A stretch of DNA of 64,000 nucleotides from NCBI GenBank assembly GCA_941918925.1, contig OW799234.1:124457395-124521394 (forward strand). The letters run 5' to 3'. The notes beneath the pieces were generated by a model that worked only from the letters and a program-made list of their open reading frames with translations, ran no database searches and was not told the DNA's origin. This DNA comes from Phyto melanocephala (lineage: Eukaryota; Arthropoda; Insecta; Diptera; Rhinophoridae). Every line of letters starts with the position of its first letter. The stretch's first letter is position 1. A program made the translations under genes and the position numbers. Below are positions 1-10,903 of this stretch, in pieces.

Positions 1-1557
1 TACAATCACCCTAGGCTAGAGGAAAAGAGTAAGGAACGTTCAAAACTACCTGATGTCGAAAAATCGAATGACATGGCTACTTTAATGAAGAAAAACATGT
101 CTTTGAACCAAGATGTAGTAAGTGACCAACGGTACAAGTACAAATCCAATAATAGTTTAGACCGTTTTGACGATAATCATCATTCAAGCCACGCTCTACC
201 ATATCATGGTTATCGCAAGGAAAATCTTACAGATAAACAGAAATTTATGGAATACACAACATCTAAGACGAAGCCTGTGCCACAAGCAAAGAGTTATGCT
301 GCCGATGAGGTTCAGAGGTATGGAGGTAAACATCGCTACGTAGATCCAGCTGATTTGCCATTCGAAACAAAAGCAGTAAGAGATAAGTACTCTGGCTATC
401 ACAGGGAATCACACTCTCCCGATCGATCTGACCTAAACCATCTTACGACAGAACGTTCAGAAGCCCGATCAAGAGATGTTCGAGACGTTCGCCAAGAACG
501 AGATGCAGAAAATATAAAACATCACTCTCGCGAGATGGAAAGGGAACATCTTTCTCGTAGCAAAGATCGTAATCCCTATCGTGAACCAGAAAGCATTCCC
601 TACATTAAGAGTATGGAAAAAATGATGAAATCATCTGCAATACGATATAAATCGTATGATAATAATGCCGATTTAAATGTGGCACGAACAAAGGAACCTT
701 TACATGGAAAACATAGTCAACGTAGCAAGGCACATTCGCAGCATGATGAAGAACGCGAATACAGTTATAATTACCCAACACATGGACGACAAGATCAATA
801 CAATGCTAACCCTTCGAATAAAGAACGTTTCATTGAAACTAAAGAAAAATTCCGGGCCTTAGAAATATCCGGTAGTCGCTACGAATTAGCTGATGAAAAA
901 GATGGTATTGAATACAAATCCCGCTCTAGAGGCCCTACTAATACACCAGAACCTAGGTCGCGTTCTTACGATGACTGGAGTGATGAAGAACATTTGTACG
1001 ACGATCCACCTCCTGAATTTAGATCACGTTCTAGATCTCGTGATCAATGGACTGAACAAGGCGTCAGATCGAACACAGTTATGCCATCCTCGAAAATGGA
1101 AATTCAAGGCCGCACAACGCGTCCACGAGATGGTTCGGGAAAACGTGCTGAATCTAAAAATAGAGTTGACACCAACGAGTTTAGGGAGCCACCACGCTAT
1201 CGCGAGCAGGCAGCACATGAACATTATCATCGTTCCGAAGAGCACCGCATACGCGATCGAGATCAATCACGAGAATACACTAGACGAGACTATTCTCCCG
1301 AAAGACGTTCCGGCTCAGAAAGGATTCATCATCGTTCCGAGCGTTCCATGGAACGTCATCGTATCGTTGAGGACCCATTTCCACCAACGTCTTTGTCAAA
1401 AGCCTCACCATCGAACAGTGGTAGCGGCACAGGTGCTCCTGTACCTCATGGAAAAGCTATTTCTAATATGCCAAAGGGTTATCGCCACAGCTATGCCGAA
1501 CCGGTATTTTCCCGATCAGCCGGTCGAGTGGGTCTAGCAGCTGTTAATCCTTATTAA
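1..1557 (+). CDS. 3' end of a large Arg/Ser/His-rich, disordered protein (partial)
   Basis: The frame is open from base 1 with no stop, so the gene starts upstream of the window; the ATG at 73 is probably internal. About 518 residues are visible and end at TAA 1555-1557. The protein is highly charged, with many R-S, R-D, E-H and H-R dipeptides, short SR-like clusters (SRSRSR around base 1025) and an acidic patch (DDWSDEEHLYDD). No folded domain, membrane segment or signal peptide is visible. The last residues (EPVFSRSAGRVGLAAVNPY) are less charged and could be a conserved terminal motif. Codon use looks like real coding sequence and no frame break is seen. I do not recognise the family. An SR-type or cytoskeleton-associated scaffold is possible, but that is only a composition argument. 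Confidence 0.8.
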   Translation, partial: YNHPRLEEKSKERSKLPDVEKSNDMATLMKKNMSLNQDVVSDQRYKYKSNNSLDRFDDNHHSSHALPYHGYRKENLTDKQKFMEYTTSKTKPVPQAKSYAADEVQRYGGKHRYVDPADLPFETKAVRDKYSGYHRESHSPDRSDLNHLTTERSEARSRDVRDVRQERDAENIKHHSREMEREHLSRSKDRNPYREPESIPYIKSMEKMMKSSAIRYKSYDNNADLNVARTKEPLHGKHSQRSKAHSQHDEEREYSYNYPTHGRQDQYNANPSNKERFIETKEKFRALEISGSRYELADEKDGIEYKSRSRGPTNTPEPRSRSYDDWSDEEHLYDDPPPEFRSRSRSRDQWTEQGVRSNTVMPSSKMEIQGRTTRPRDGSGKRAESKNRVDTNEFREPPRYREQAAHEHYHRSEEHRIRDRDQSREYTRRDYSPERRSGSERIHHRSERSMERHRIVEDPFPPTSLSKASPSNSGSGTGAPVPHGKAISNMPKGYRHSYAEPVFSRSAGRVGLAAVNPY

Positions 1558-2510
1558 ATTTTAAAATTATATATATACACACATATATTAATCAAGATAT
1601 GTATATGTATTTATGGATTTATTCTTATCTCCCTTGACCCTATCTAAGAGAATAATGACTAAAAATGAATGTGAAAACAGTATCGTTATGAACTCTTCAT
1701 TTCTAGCCAATATTCTGTAACCAATATTGTAAAATCACACTTTAAGTGTTACAATTGTTTTTTTTTTATTATTTTTTTAAATTTTAATTGTTATATTTCA
1801 ACTAATACAAAAGGAAAGTTATCGTTGAAAGTTTTAACTTTTAACACAAGCCGTGCAAAAAATTATCATTATCATTATTTTTTTTTTTTTTTTAAGTAAA
1901 TCAAATTCTACTTTTCATACACTAGTGACTAGTCCTGTTTAGTAATTAACACTGTTATGAATTATTGCAAATTTTTAAATAATTTCTGGCAGACTTTTGT
2001 TACTAAAAGACCTCTTTTTATTTGATATACAATATTTTAAAGAATAAAATAATACCGATTTTCTTAAATAAATGCTTTCTTATTTTTTTTTTAAATGTTG
2101 AATGGTTTTAATACACAACTGATTTTTAAACAAGGCAATATTTATTTTAAATAATATATATGAAAAAAATCGAAGTGATAAACAAGTTTTTTTTTGTTCT
2201 ATTTTAAATTCTCATTTGGCTTATGAGGATTTCAAAAAAAAAAACTTAAAAGTTTTAATAACAACAACAACAAAAATATCATTAAAAGATTTCGAGCAAT
2301 TAGTAAATTATGACGTAATAATAAATAATTTTGCTTTATCATTAATATTTTAAAAAGGTTTGTCCTAAAGTATTTCATTTTTAAAAATTAATTTTGTAAA
2401 GTATATAATGTTCATATACACATACATATTACATACATATATATTTATGAAAACATGTACATTGTAAAAAAAACATTTATTTGTGGTTGGTTAATTATTC
2501 GAATTTCATA
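1558..2510. other. 3' UTR and AT-rich spacer
   Basis: Very AT-rich sequence after the stop of the first gene, with several AATAAA-like signals (for example near 2041-2050). Around 2186-2250 a stretch with a weak inverted repeat (TTCTCAT...ATGAGGA) resembles part of the 245-bp repeat at 47066. No ORF or RNA gene was recognised. Confidence 0.5.
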
Positions 2511-4187
2511 TACACCTTCGGTCAAAGAAATAGCACCAACTATTCTAAGCTTTTAGTAAAATAAAAAAAAAATAACAAAAAATATTTAGTTATTTCAAAA
2601 GCTAAAACGTCAATTAATTCATTGAAAATCTTGCAAAAATTAATCCGTCAAAAAAATAGCACTACGTCCAATTTTTTCAACAAAGATAATTGGTTGTGCT
2701 TAAGAAAATTAAGCAAAACTAAAATATTTTACTTTTATGTTTTCTCAACAATATAAACCTAAATTTTTAGTAATTTTTTGCATGTCTTTTACTTGCGATT
2801 ACGGCCGCAAAACGCTTTACCGCCGAATTTATAAAGATTTGACGTCTTTCTACAGGAATTCCATATATCATTTACAACTTTCCAAAGGCCTTCTATACTA
2901 TTTTGTTTCAGCGCAGATACTAACTTTTTTTAAATCTGGCTTTAGATTTTCAATGGCGTTTAAATCCGGTGACCATCACGCATTGACTGACTTCCAAAAC
3001 GTCAATTGCTTTGGTTTGAGCAAAGCATCATATTTCATAACGCCGCAGTATAATAATTATACAATATATACCATTTCAAAACGACGCCGCCAAGTATTTT
3101 AACGCAATAAGAAAGCAAACAATGCATCGGTTTTATAGTTGATGCAGTGTTTTGGAACTTTGCATATGTATGTTATTTAAATACAGTAGCAATACTGTAT
3201 ACAAACTTTGTATACGAACGTTTTGGAAGTCAGTCATTGATTAATTTATAAATGAACCAATTGTTTGACGTTTCGCTGATATGATTGGAGTAATTGTCTT
3301 GTTGAAAGACCAACATTATCGGCATTTTATCAGATATAGTAATATAACCCCTTTCAGGATTTTTGCATATACGACTGCCTCGAAAGTTGTTTTAATATAA
3401 AATCTTGATATGAAAAACATCTCAATACCATTATTCTACAAACAAAATATTTTATACTTTTTGCTTTTAACTGCGACTTGAATTCATTATCAGGTGCTCT
3501 TCAGACAAAAGACCTGAATCCTGTTCTATTGAAAAGGACGATTTTCGATTCACATATTCACTAGAAAGTTCATTTATTTTTTAAGAGGTGAAATAAAATT
3601 TGATTTTGCAAAAGACAATTGTTTGTGCACGTGATTGAAATAAAGTAGTGTCACTACAGTTCGTGGACTCCAAGCACAGAGATTGCTTTATCACAGTCTA
3701 TAGCGAATAATTTCCACACTTGACGGTACATACAATGCTTGTTTGAGATCCGTAGCTAGCATAAAAGGGTAATTTTTGTATGTTCGAACCAAACGTTTTA
3801 ACATTAAAAGTTTGTGATTTCATTTCAATCTCATACCTCAATGTCTTATGATCATTTTATTGCATCGTTTTCTAATTTTGGAATACGACTATCCAGCTTT
3901 TAATTAGATAGCGTTTTTTTTTATCGCATTCCATTGCTTTTTGTTTTAACCGAAAACTTTAGTCAATATTACAAAGATAAATTGAATATTTAATACCTTC
4001 AAAGGATTAAATTAAAAATAAGCTAATAATCGATCACAACACACAGTTATGAAATTTTAGAAAGCTAAAATGCTAAAAATGCTCTAAGAGAACAGTAAAT
4101 ATGTAATTGTTTTTTTTTTTTATTTTAACTTGTTCTTTTTATAGGAATACATTTGTAACTGGTGCTATTATTTTGACCGGCACTGTA
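2511..4187 (-). mobile_element. Degenerate Tc1-like transposon
   Basis: The two ends are inverted relative to each other: GGTCAAAGAAATAGCACCA near 2520 and, on the other strand, GGTCAAAATAATAGCACCA ending near 4187. On the minus strand, broken reading frames show Tc1-type landmarks. One is a WSPDLNAIEN block (third catalytic region, around 2955-2985). Another is a run like FQQDN followed by SNHIS around 3270-3320 (second catalytic region). A C-terminal run resembling LWKVVNDIWN lies around 2850-2890. Many stops and frame changes make it inactive. The open plus-strand frame at 2737-3102 is a shadow of this element. Tc1/mariner superfamily membership follows from the motifs; the exact family was not determined. 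Confidence 0.75.
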
Positions 4188-4523
4188 TGGATAACAAAAT
4201 AATTTTATAATGTATTATAATTTTTTATTATTCAAAATAAATAAAAATTTTTATATTGAAACAGGAAATGTTATATTTTATTTGCATGGAGAAGAGAGAT
4301 AAAATGTTTGATAATTTGAGGTTAAGTTGTGTTTATTTTAATGGGGAAAACCAATTTATAGTCCTTTATTGTAAAATATTTGATCTTCGCTGGCTAAAAA
4401 ATTTTTAGTTACTGTCAAATGTTCATTAGATAATATGCTTTCAACAATTTTTTGTTCGCAGTTTTCAAACAGCGCGTAAGTTTATTAGAGATTTAAATTT
4501 TTATAAAACAATTTTAGTTGCAA
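4188..4523. other. AT-rich spacer, nothing recognised
   Basis: Short spacer between the Tc1-like remnant and the first family-A repeat. No ORF, inverted repeat or RNA gene was seen. Confidence 0.4.
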
Positions 4524-5285
4524 ACAAGTAACAGTGCTATATTCGGCCGTGCCGAATCTTATATACCCTTCACAACGTGTAGTCATGCAATAACAATTGT
4601 TTGTATCACCATTCATCGCATATAAAATACGTGCTTACGTACACGTTAGTATAAATGTGGCATCGAATCCCAGCTGAGCCAAAAAAATTTTATTTTATTT
4701 TATTTAATATATTATTTATATTTTATTATTTTTTTTTATATTTTTTTTAAATTTTTTTAAAAAATTTTTTTACAAAAATTTTTAAAAAATTTTTTTAAAT
4801 TTTTTTTTAAATTTTTTTTAAATTTTTTTTTGTAGTATTTTTTATTATTTTTTTTTTAATTTTTAATATTTTTTTTTTGTAATTTTTTTTGTTTGGTATG
4901 TTTTTTACATGTATCTATGTATGTATGTTGTTGTTGTAATTGTGAAAAAAAACGAGGTGGTCGTGGTTTTTTGCTCATATCTCAGAAAGTTATTGGGCGA
5001 TTGTGCTGAATTTCAATAGCGATTCATTCCTGGATATTTCCAAGAGATTGATACCATATACAGATCTGAGGAACATATAGTTGCTTCTAAAAGTTGATTT
5101 CAACCAACACACGGACAGACGGGCAGACGGATAGACGGACAGACGGTCAGGGCTTAATCGACTCCTCTATTTATAAGCTTTCAGAAAATATATACTTTAT
5201 GGGGTCGGAAATGAAAATTGTAGAAATTACAAACGGAATGACAAAGCTATATATACCCTTGTGCACCACAGGTGAAGGGTATAAA
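4524..5285 (+). repeat. Family-A dispersed repeat, copy 1 (mini-me-like)
   Basis: Begins with ACAAGTAACAGTGCTATATT and the palindrome ATTCGGCCGTGCCGAAT, followed by TTATATACCC. It ends GTGAAGGGTATA. Between are a long A/T-only tract (4685-4890), a TGTTGTTGT run, a short GGACAGACGG-type tract (5111-5150) and a conserved block around ACTTTATGGGGTCGGAAATG. The pairing of AT-simple and GTCY-type tracts in a non-coding element recalls dipteran mini-me elements. That assignment is inference. The 65-residue frame in it is not a gene. Confidence 0.8.
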
Positions 5286-5361
5286 AATTAAAATTAAAAT
5301 AATCATGATTATGCAATATATAAAACTACAATGTTTTTTTTTATTACACAAAAACACAATT

Positions 5362-5954
5362 GGGGGATTCACAGTAGTGTCATAAAGTCATATGTCCTAT
5401 AATAATAGCATGAAAAATTAAGACTATTGTGAACAACCCCTCATAATTAAGTGTGCTATTTTGAATTTAAATCAGCTGATGTAAAACAATTATAAAAATA
5501 AATATTTTCTTTCATAATGCCAAAAACAAGTAAAAAAAAAAAATAATAGCCAGTTTGTGCGAAAAGTACATTTTAGATGTTGTAATGGTAAACTCAAGTA
5601 AATAAATTACAAATAAATTAAATTTTGTTTGATAAACAAAAACAGCAGAGTCCTTAGCCGATCTTATTTAACGCCACCAGTGATTTATTATCAAAAATTA
5701 GCAACTGCGCTCAAATTTGGATGTCGGCCCGATAAAATTATACAATGAACGGCGACAGCTTACAAAAACTGTTGCGGCTTGGCTTAGCCGTTTAGCACAG
5801 GTCTCTGCTTATTAAATACGACAGCACAATAAACATAGCGTACAAAGTTCTATTATTATAAGACACTTTTTGTTTGAAAAGCAACAACAACATTTTTAAA
5901 CCATTGTAAAATTTTAGGACAATATGACATGATAAGACACCTTGTGAATCACCC
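5362..5954. mobile_element. Non-autonomous DNA element, family C copy 1
   Basis: Left end GGGGGATTCACAGTAGTGTC and right end, read on the other strand, GGGTGATTCACAAGGTGTC form imperfect inverted repeats that extend inward for about 40 bases (ATGTCCTATAAT / ATTGTCCTAAAAT). The interior has no transposase. A second copy of about 540 bp with the same ends lies in the same orientation at 6116, and a diverged one near 42219. Confidence 0.7.
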
Positions 5955-5984
5955 AAATATTTATACAGCATTAGGCTTAACTTT

Positions 5985-6100
5985 TCTAGCATAAAAGGAT
6001 AATTTTTGTATGTTCGAACTAAACGCTTTAACATTAGAAGTTACATAATTTGTTTTTGTTGGTGATTCCATTCCAATCGCAATGTATTATGATCATATAT
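5985..6100 (-). repeat. Tc1-like fragment
   Basis: This stretch (AGCATAAAAGGATAATTTTT, then GTATGTTCGAACTAAACG, then TTATGATCAT) matches the Tc1-like element at about 3758-3865 with scattered differences. It sits between the two family-C copies. Confidence 0.6.
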
Positions 6101-6115
6101 ACCTATAATATATTT

Positions 6116-6656
6116 GGGGGATTCACAATAGTGTCATAAAATCATATGTCCTATAATAATAGCATGAAAAATTAAGTCTATTGTGAACAACCCCTCATAA
6201 TTAATTGTGCTATTTTGAATTAAAATCAGCTGATGTAAAACAATTATAAAAATATTTTCTTTCATAATGCCAAAAACAAGTGAAAAAAAAAACAAAATAA
6301 TAGCCAGTTTGTTTCTAATCCATGAATTTATTAAATTAGATCTTACCACAATATTTTCCGTTTTTCAGTTTTGCTGCAAATCACAAATAAATTAAATTTT
6401 GTTTGATAAACAAAAACAGCAGAGTCCTTAGCCGATCTTATTTGACGCCGCCAGTGATTTGTTATCAAAAAAAAAAGGAACTGCGCTTAAATTTGGATGT
6501 TGGCTTACAAAAACTATTGCGGCTTGGCTTAGCCGTTTAGCGTACAAAATTCTATTATTATAAGACACTTTTTGTTTGAAAAGCAACAACAACATTTTTA
6601 AACCATTGTAAAATTTTAGAACAATATAACATGATAAGACACCCTGTGAATCACCC
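6116..6656. mobile_element. Non-autonomous DNA element, family C copy 2
   Basis: Nearly the same sequence as 5362-5954: the GGGGGATTCACA left end, an internal GAACAACCCCTCATAATTAA block, the AAAAACAGCAGAGTCCTTAGC block, and a right end CCCTGTGAATCACCC. It lacks about 50 bases of the first copy. Small frames on the minus strand inside it have no recognisable domain. Confidence 0.7.
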
Positions 6657-6670
6657 AATTATAAAATAAA

Positions 6671-6986
6671 ACAAGTAACAGCGCTATATTCGCCCGTGCC
6701 GAATCTTATATACCCTATACGTGTAGTCATGCAATAACAGTAGTTTGTATCACCATTCATCTCATATAAAATACGTAGACATGTAAAAAATATACCAAAA
6801 AAAAAAAATTACAAAAAAAATATATTAAAAATTAAAAATAATAAAAAAAAATTACAAAAAATCGACTCCTCTACTCATAAGCTTTTAGAAAATATACACT
6901 TTATGGTTTCGGATATGAAAATTCTATAAATTACAAACGGAATGACAAAGCTATATATACCCTTGTGCACCACAGGTGAAGGGTAT
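6671..6986 (+). repeat. Family-A repeat, copy 2 (internally deleted)
   Basis: Carries the family-A head (CAAGTAACAGCGCTATATTC, with one change in the palindrome) and tail (CACCACAGGTGAAGGGTAT). Most of the middle, including the GACAGACGG tract, is missing, and the A-rich tract runs directly into ATCGACTCCTCTAC. Confidence 0.75.
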
Positions 6987-7436
6987 TCCCCTTTTTTGGG
7001 GAATTTAAAGCAAGAGCCAAGTAGATTAATGTAAGAATGACGTAGCTAAGCTATAATATATGTGTAATAGTAAAGTCCTTGAAAAATATGGTAGTATGTA
7101 AGGTAAGACATATATGGTAAATTCACAAGAAGTGCTATCCTTTGTGTTTTTAAATAAAAAAATAAAAAATAAATTAAAATATAATGTATAAATTTTTAAA
7201 TTTACAAACTATTTTAAATTAAAAAAAAAACAATACAATACGACAGATAAATTAATATAATAAATTAATAGTTATATGAAATTCTCAAATTTTATTTAAA
7301 CAATATGGCACCGCTTTAAAAAGTTTAATTGATAACGCAGTGAATGCCATTAAAAATAAGAACAAACTGTAAAAGTATTAGCCAGACGTATGAATGAGTC
7401 TTTAATTAGAAATCTTACTTAATTTTGTATAAAAAA
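6987..7436. other. Upstream region of the USP39 gene
   Basis: AT-rich spacer between family-A copy 2 and the USP39 start codon; it must hold the promoter and 5' UTR. No TATA box or initiator could be chosen with confidence. Confidence 0.4.
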
Positions 7437-9120
7437 ATGCACTCAAGAGGTAAATAAATTGTAATTCCAACAAATATTAAAAAAAATAATAATAATTTAA
7501 TAATTTCTAGATGAGCCGGTAAATAAAAGAGCCAAAATTTATGTAAAAAATATTAATGAAGATGGTAAGTAAAAAACCGGCAAACCCAAAACAAAAAATA
7601 ATCATTGACTTTTAAAGAACTAGATACACCATCAGTATTTAATCCCAAATATCGAGTGTGTCCCTATTTGGACACCATAAATCGTCCGCTATTGGATTTT
7701 GATTTTGAAAAATTGTGTTCCATATCGTTAACACGTATAAACGTTTACGCTTGTTTGGTGTGTGGTAAGTACTTTCAGGGTCGCGGTACTAACACACATG
7801 CCTACACGCATTCTGTGGCGGAAGCCCACCATGTTTTCTTGAATTTGCAAACTTTAAGATTCTACTGTCTACCGGATAATTATGAAATTATTGACTCATC
7901 GTTGGACGATATTAAATACGTTCTAAATCCCACATTTTCACAACAGGATATTAATAACCTTGATAAATCAGATCCAAAATACTCGCGTACGGTAGATGGT
8001 ACTTTATATTTGCCGGGTGTAGTAGGTTTAAATAATATTAAAAACAACGATTATTGTAATGTAGTTTTGCATGCTCTATCGCATGTGGGACCTCTAAGAG
8101 ATTATTTTTTGCGTGAACAACATTATGCAAAAATAAAAAGACCTCCTGGCGATTCTATTTTCAATCTGGTGCAACGTTTTGGAGAGCTTATGCGTAAAAT
8201 TTGGAATCCTCGTAATTTTAAGGCCCATGTATCGCCGCATGAGATGCTTCAATCGGTAGTGTTGTGGTCCAACAAGCGGTTTCAAATCACCGAACAAGGA
8301 GATCCTATAGAATTTTTATCGTGGTTTTTACATACCCTGCATCGGGCATTAAAGGGTAACAAAAAAGCTGATTCTTCCATTATTAATAAAATATTTTTGG
8401 GTGAAATGATGATATATACACGGAAAATACCTCCGGTTGAGTTGGATGACACACAAAAGACTTTACTTCTTGCTACCGAAGAGTACCAAGAGAAATGTGA
8501 GGATTCAAATTTTCTCTATCTTACATGTGATTTGCCGCCTCCTCCATTATTTACTGACGAATTTCGGGAGAATATTATACCGCAAGTCAATCTTTATCAG
8601 TTGCTGGCAAAATTTAATGGTACAACAGAAAAAGAATACAAAACCTACAAAGATAATTTTCTAAAGCGATTTGAAATCACCCGACTGCCACAATTTATAA
8701 TACTTTACATAAAAAGATTTACAAAAAATACATTTTTCTTGGAAAAGAATCCAACAATTGTAAATTTTCCTATCAAGTAAGTACATAAGAACTAACATAG
8801 TTTAAAATAACTCTCACATAATTTAATAAACATATTTTTGTTCATGAACAAATTATTTTTTTTTTTTTTTTAGAAACGTTGATTTTGGCGATATATTATC
8901 TATACCAAATCGTGAAAAGTTACTCGATAGTAAATATAATTTAGTGGCAAATATTGTTCATGATGGTGAACCCAATAAAGGCACATTCCGCGTGCATATT
9001 TTACACAAAGCGAATGGACAATGGTATGAAATGCAAGATTTACATGTAACAGAAATACTGCCACAAATGATCACCTTAACTGAATCATATATACAGATTT
9101 ATGAGAGATGTGTTGAATGA
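7437..9120 (+). CDS. Usp39: USP39/Sad1-type pseudo-deubiquitinase, pre-mRNA splicing factor
   Basis: Four exons: 7437-7449, 7511-7564, 7618-8776 and 8874-9120, all with GT-AG introns of 53-97 bases and phases that join, giving 490 residues. A zinc-finger UBP domain (Cys56, Cys68, Cys71, His83 and His87 region) is followed by a USP fold. The USP catalytic cysteine position is Asp (D167 in GLNNIKNNDY), as in known USP39/Sad1, so it should not cleave ubiquitin. A cysteine two residues on (C169) is not the catalytic one. Blocks such as RPPGDSIF, LVQRFGELMRK, WNPRNFKAHVSPHEML, EKNPTIVNFPI and LPQMITL match the family closely. Its family role is U4/U6.U5 tri-snRNP maturation in the nucleus. The vertebrate RS-rich N-terminus is absent; the start is a very short exon (MHSR). 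Confidence 0.95.
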
Positions 9121-9167
9121 ACATGTAAGAAATCTGGTTTAAAGGTATTTGTAATTAAAATCCTAAA

Positions 9168-9184
9168 AATAAATATAAAATAAA
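9168..9184 (+). terminator. Likely polyadenylation signals of the USP39 gene
   Basis: Two AATAAA hexamers (9168-9173 and 9179-9184) lie 48-64 bases after the stop codon, in a good place for 3' end formation. Confidence 0.6.
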
Positions 9185-9530
9185 GAAAAACAAAATTTAA
9201 AAATTTGTACAATTTCTTTCGAAAGTGAAAAAAAAGTTCTCAATTAAGCTATAAGGGTATACATACAAGTGAAAATAAAAAATCTAACGATTATTTACTA
9301 AGGTTACAAAATCATAAAGCACTATGGAAACAGTGTAAAAATTCGTACTGTTTACATTTTTAAGAAAGAAAAAAAATTAGAGTTGTGCTCATGCGCCGAT
9401 TTTGAAACTAAAGTAACATTTGTCAAATAAGAAAATATACTAAATAAATTATTTGTCCTACATAAATTGTATTAATATCGTAAAATTCGCGAAAAATCAA
9501 TCTAATTGTTATAAGGAAAACGTAGCAATA
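9185..9530. other. Intergenic region and 5' UTR of the next gene
   Basis: About 350 bases separate the USP39 polyadenylation signals from the next start codon. The frame upstream of 9531 is open to 9453, but the initiation context AATAATGGCC at 9531 and the protein that follows favour 9531 as the start. No promoter element was identified. Confidence 0.4.
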
Positions 9531-10190
9531 ATGGCCGAAGGTACTTATGAATATGAATGTATGAGAGCTGAATTGTTAGGTGTTGAAAAACCTAATGAGG
9601 AAGAATTCGAAAAAGCCAGGGCTGCAAGATTGCAACAAGAACAGGATGAACGAGATGCTGCTGAAGCTAAGGTAACTTAAAGATTAAAAAAAAATAACAT
9701 AGTTTTTTAATAATTACTTATGTATTTCAATTTGTGAACATAGATATTAGAAGAACAAGATGAAGCTCTAAAAGGTACAGGTAGTAAATTGAATGAATTA
9801 ACTGGCATACTGTCATCTACGCAACAGAAAATAAACCGCTTCAAGCAAAGTGCCTGTGGCAGTCTGACTAATATATTTACCAGAACTAGTTCAATGGATA
9901 CGGGAAAAACTCAAACAAATGAGGACACGCCCACTACTTCGTCAAGACGTAATACGACAGCCGCAAATACATCAGCCGATATTAACCAGGCTCTAGATAA
10001 TTTGGACAATATGCAACATCAGGAGGGTCAACCAGTAATACCTACTGAAAAAATACGCCAAGCTAAATTGGACTTAGATAAAAAAAATTCTTCTCATTTG
10101 GATGCTTTAGATAGAATGATTAATCAAGCTGACCAAGCTGAAATTTCCATGCATGAACAAACCAAGCAAATGCGTAAAATGGCAAAGTAA
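9531..10190 (+). CDS. Small coiled-coil protein of unknown function
   Basis: Two exons, 9531-9671 and 9744-10190, joined in phase 0 across a 72-base GT-AG intron, give 195 residues. The N-terminus is MAEGTYEYECMRAELLGVEK. Residues about 25-85 are rich in Glu/Gln/Lys and predict a coiled coil. A Ser/Thr/Asn-rich linker follows (about 90-130). A second helical, heptad-like region (KIRQAKLDLDKK, then LDALDRMINQADQAEISM) ends in QMRKMAK. There is no signal peptide or membrane segment. The two amphipathic helices around a linker look somewhat like a small vesicle-tethering or SNARE-associated adaptor, but I do not recognise the family and that is only an impression. It runs towards the UBE3D gene, with stops 714 bases apart. 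Confidence 0.85.
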
Positions 10191-10903
10191 AAAACATTGA
10201 TCTTATAAAAATTATTATTTCCAATTATACAAGAACTGTATAGGATATCGCTTGTTTATATAAAAAAAAAACTTAATGCAATTCTTAGGCTAATTTTAAT
10301 TCTTATATTTTTTTGAATTTAATATATTCTATTGCTAAGCATCGAAATATTTAACCATTTTAACGGCATCACAAAGTCTTGACGTATGGGAAGATAAATC
10401 AACTGATTCAATTATGCTTTTGAGGACTTTAATAATGTTTTGAGCTATAATGATGAAAACAACAGAAATACCTCAAAATAAGCTGAAGAGCAGTGGATTC
10501 TCAAAAAGTATTAATACATATATATAACTTTAAATGTTGTATTTTCGTTGTTAAAATAAAAATAAAAGAAATCTATATTAACATACAATTTACTAAGGAA
10601 GTTGAGTATGTTTGACCTGCCCCAAAACTTTTTGAATGTTAAAATTTGACACAATTAAAACTAAATGTTTTTTTTTTTTTTTTTTGTCAGGGAAATGTAA
10701 ATTGCAAATGTTCCCTATAAATAAAAAAGTGTTTTTTATTCTTAGAAGCTTTGCATTCGCTTATTGTTTAAGTTTTTGTTCTCTATACAATTCGTAACTT
10801 TTCTTTTGAGTTTTGTGCAAATAATTTGTATTTATTAGCTAAAAACTTTAACTCAAAATCGATTGAAATCTTTCATACCATCATGATAATTTATTTAAAG
10901 TAA
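10191..10903. other. Intergenic region between convergent genes
   Basis: Contains the 3' ends of the coiled-coil gene (+) and the UBE3D-like gene (-). AATAAA at 10555-10560 may serve the plus-strand gene. No other feature was recognised. Confidence 0.5.
10831..10836 (-). terminator. Possible polyadenylation signal of the UBE3D-like gene
   Basis: TTTATT on the plus strand reads AATAAA on the minus strand, 68 bases past the stop codon at 10904. Confidence 0.45.

Noticed and set aside
677..1537. Open plus- and minus-strand frames overlapping the first gene
   Set aside because: They are shadows of the long open frame 1-1557, which has the sensible composition and runs in from the window edge.
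5111..5150. Spaced short repeats as a CRISPR-like array
   Set aside because: Simple GGACAGACGG tract inside a dispersed eukaryotic repeat; no repeat-spacer pattern.
5094..5291. Repeated 65-84-residue frames with TDGQTDRRTDGQ
   Set aside because: Translations of the GACAGACGG tract of family-A repeats (also at 31864).
7605..7619. Start of USP39 at the beginning of its long open frame
   Set aside because: The codon there is TTG and lies in an intron ending TTTAAAG; two upstream mini-exons supply an ATG in phase.
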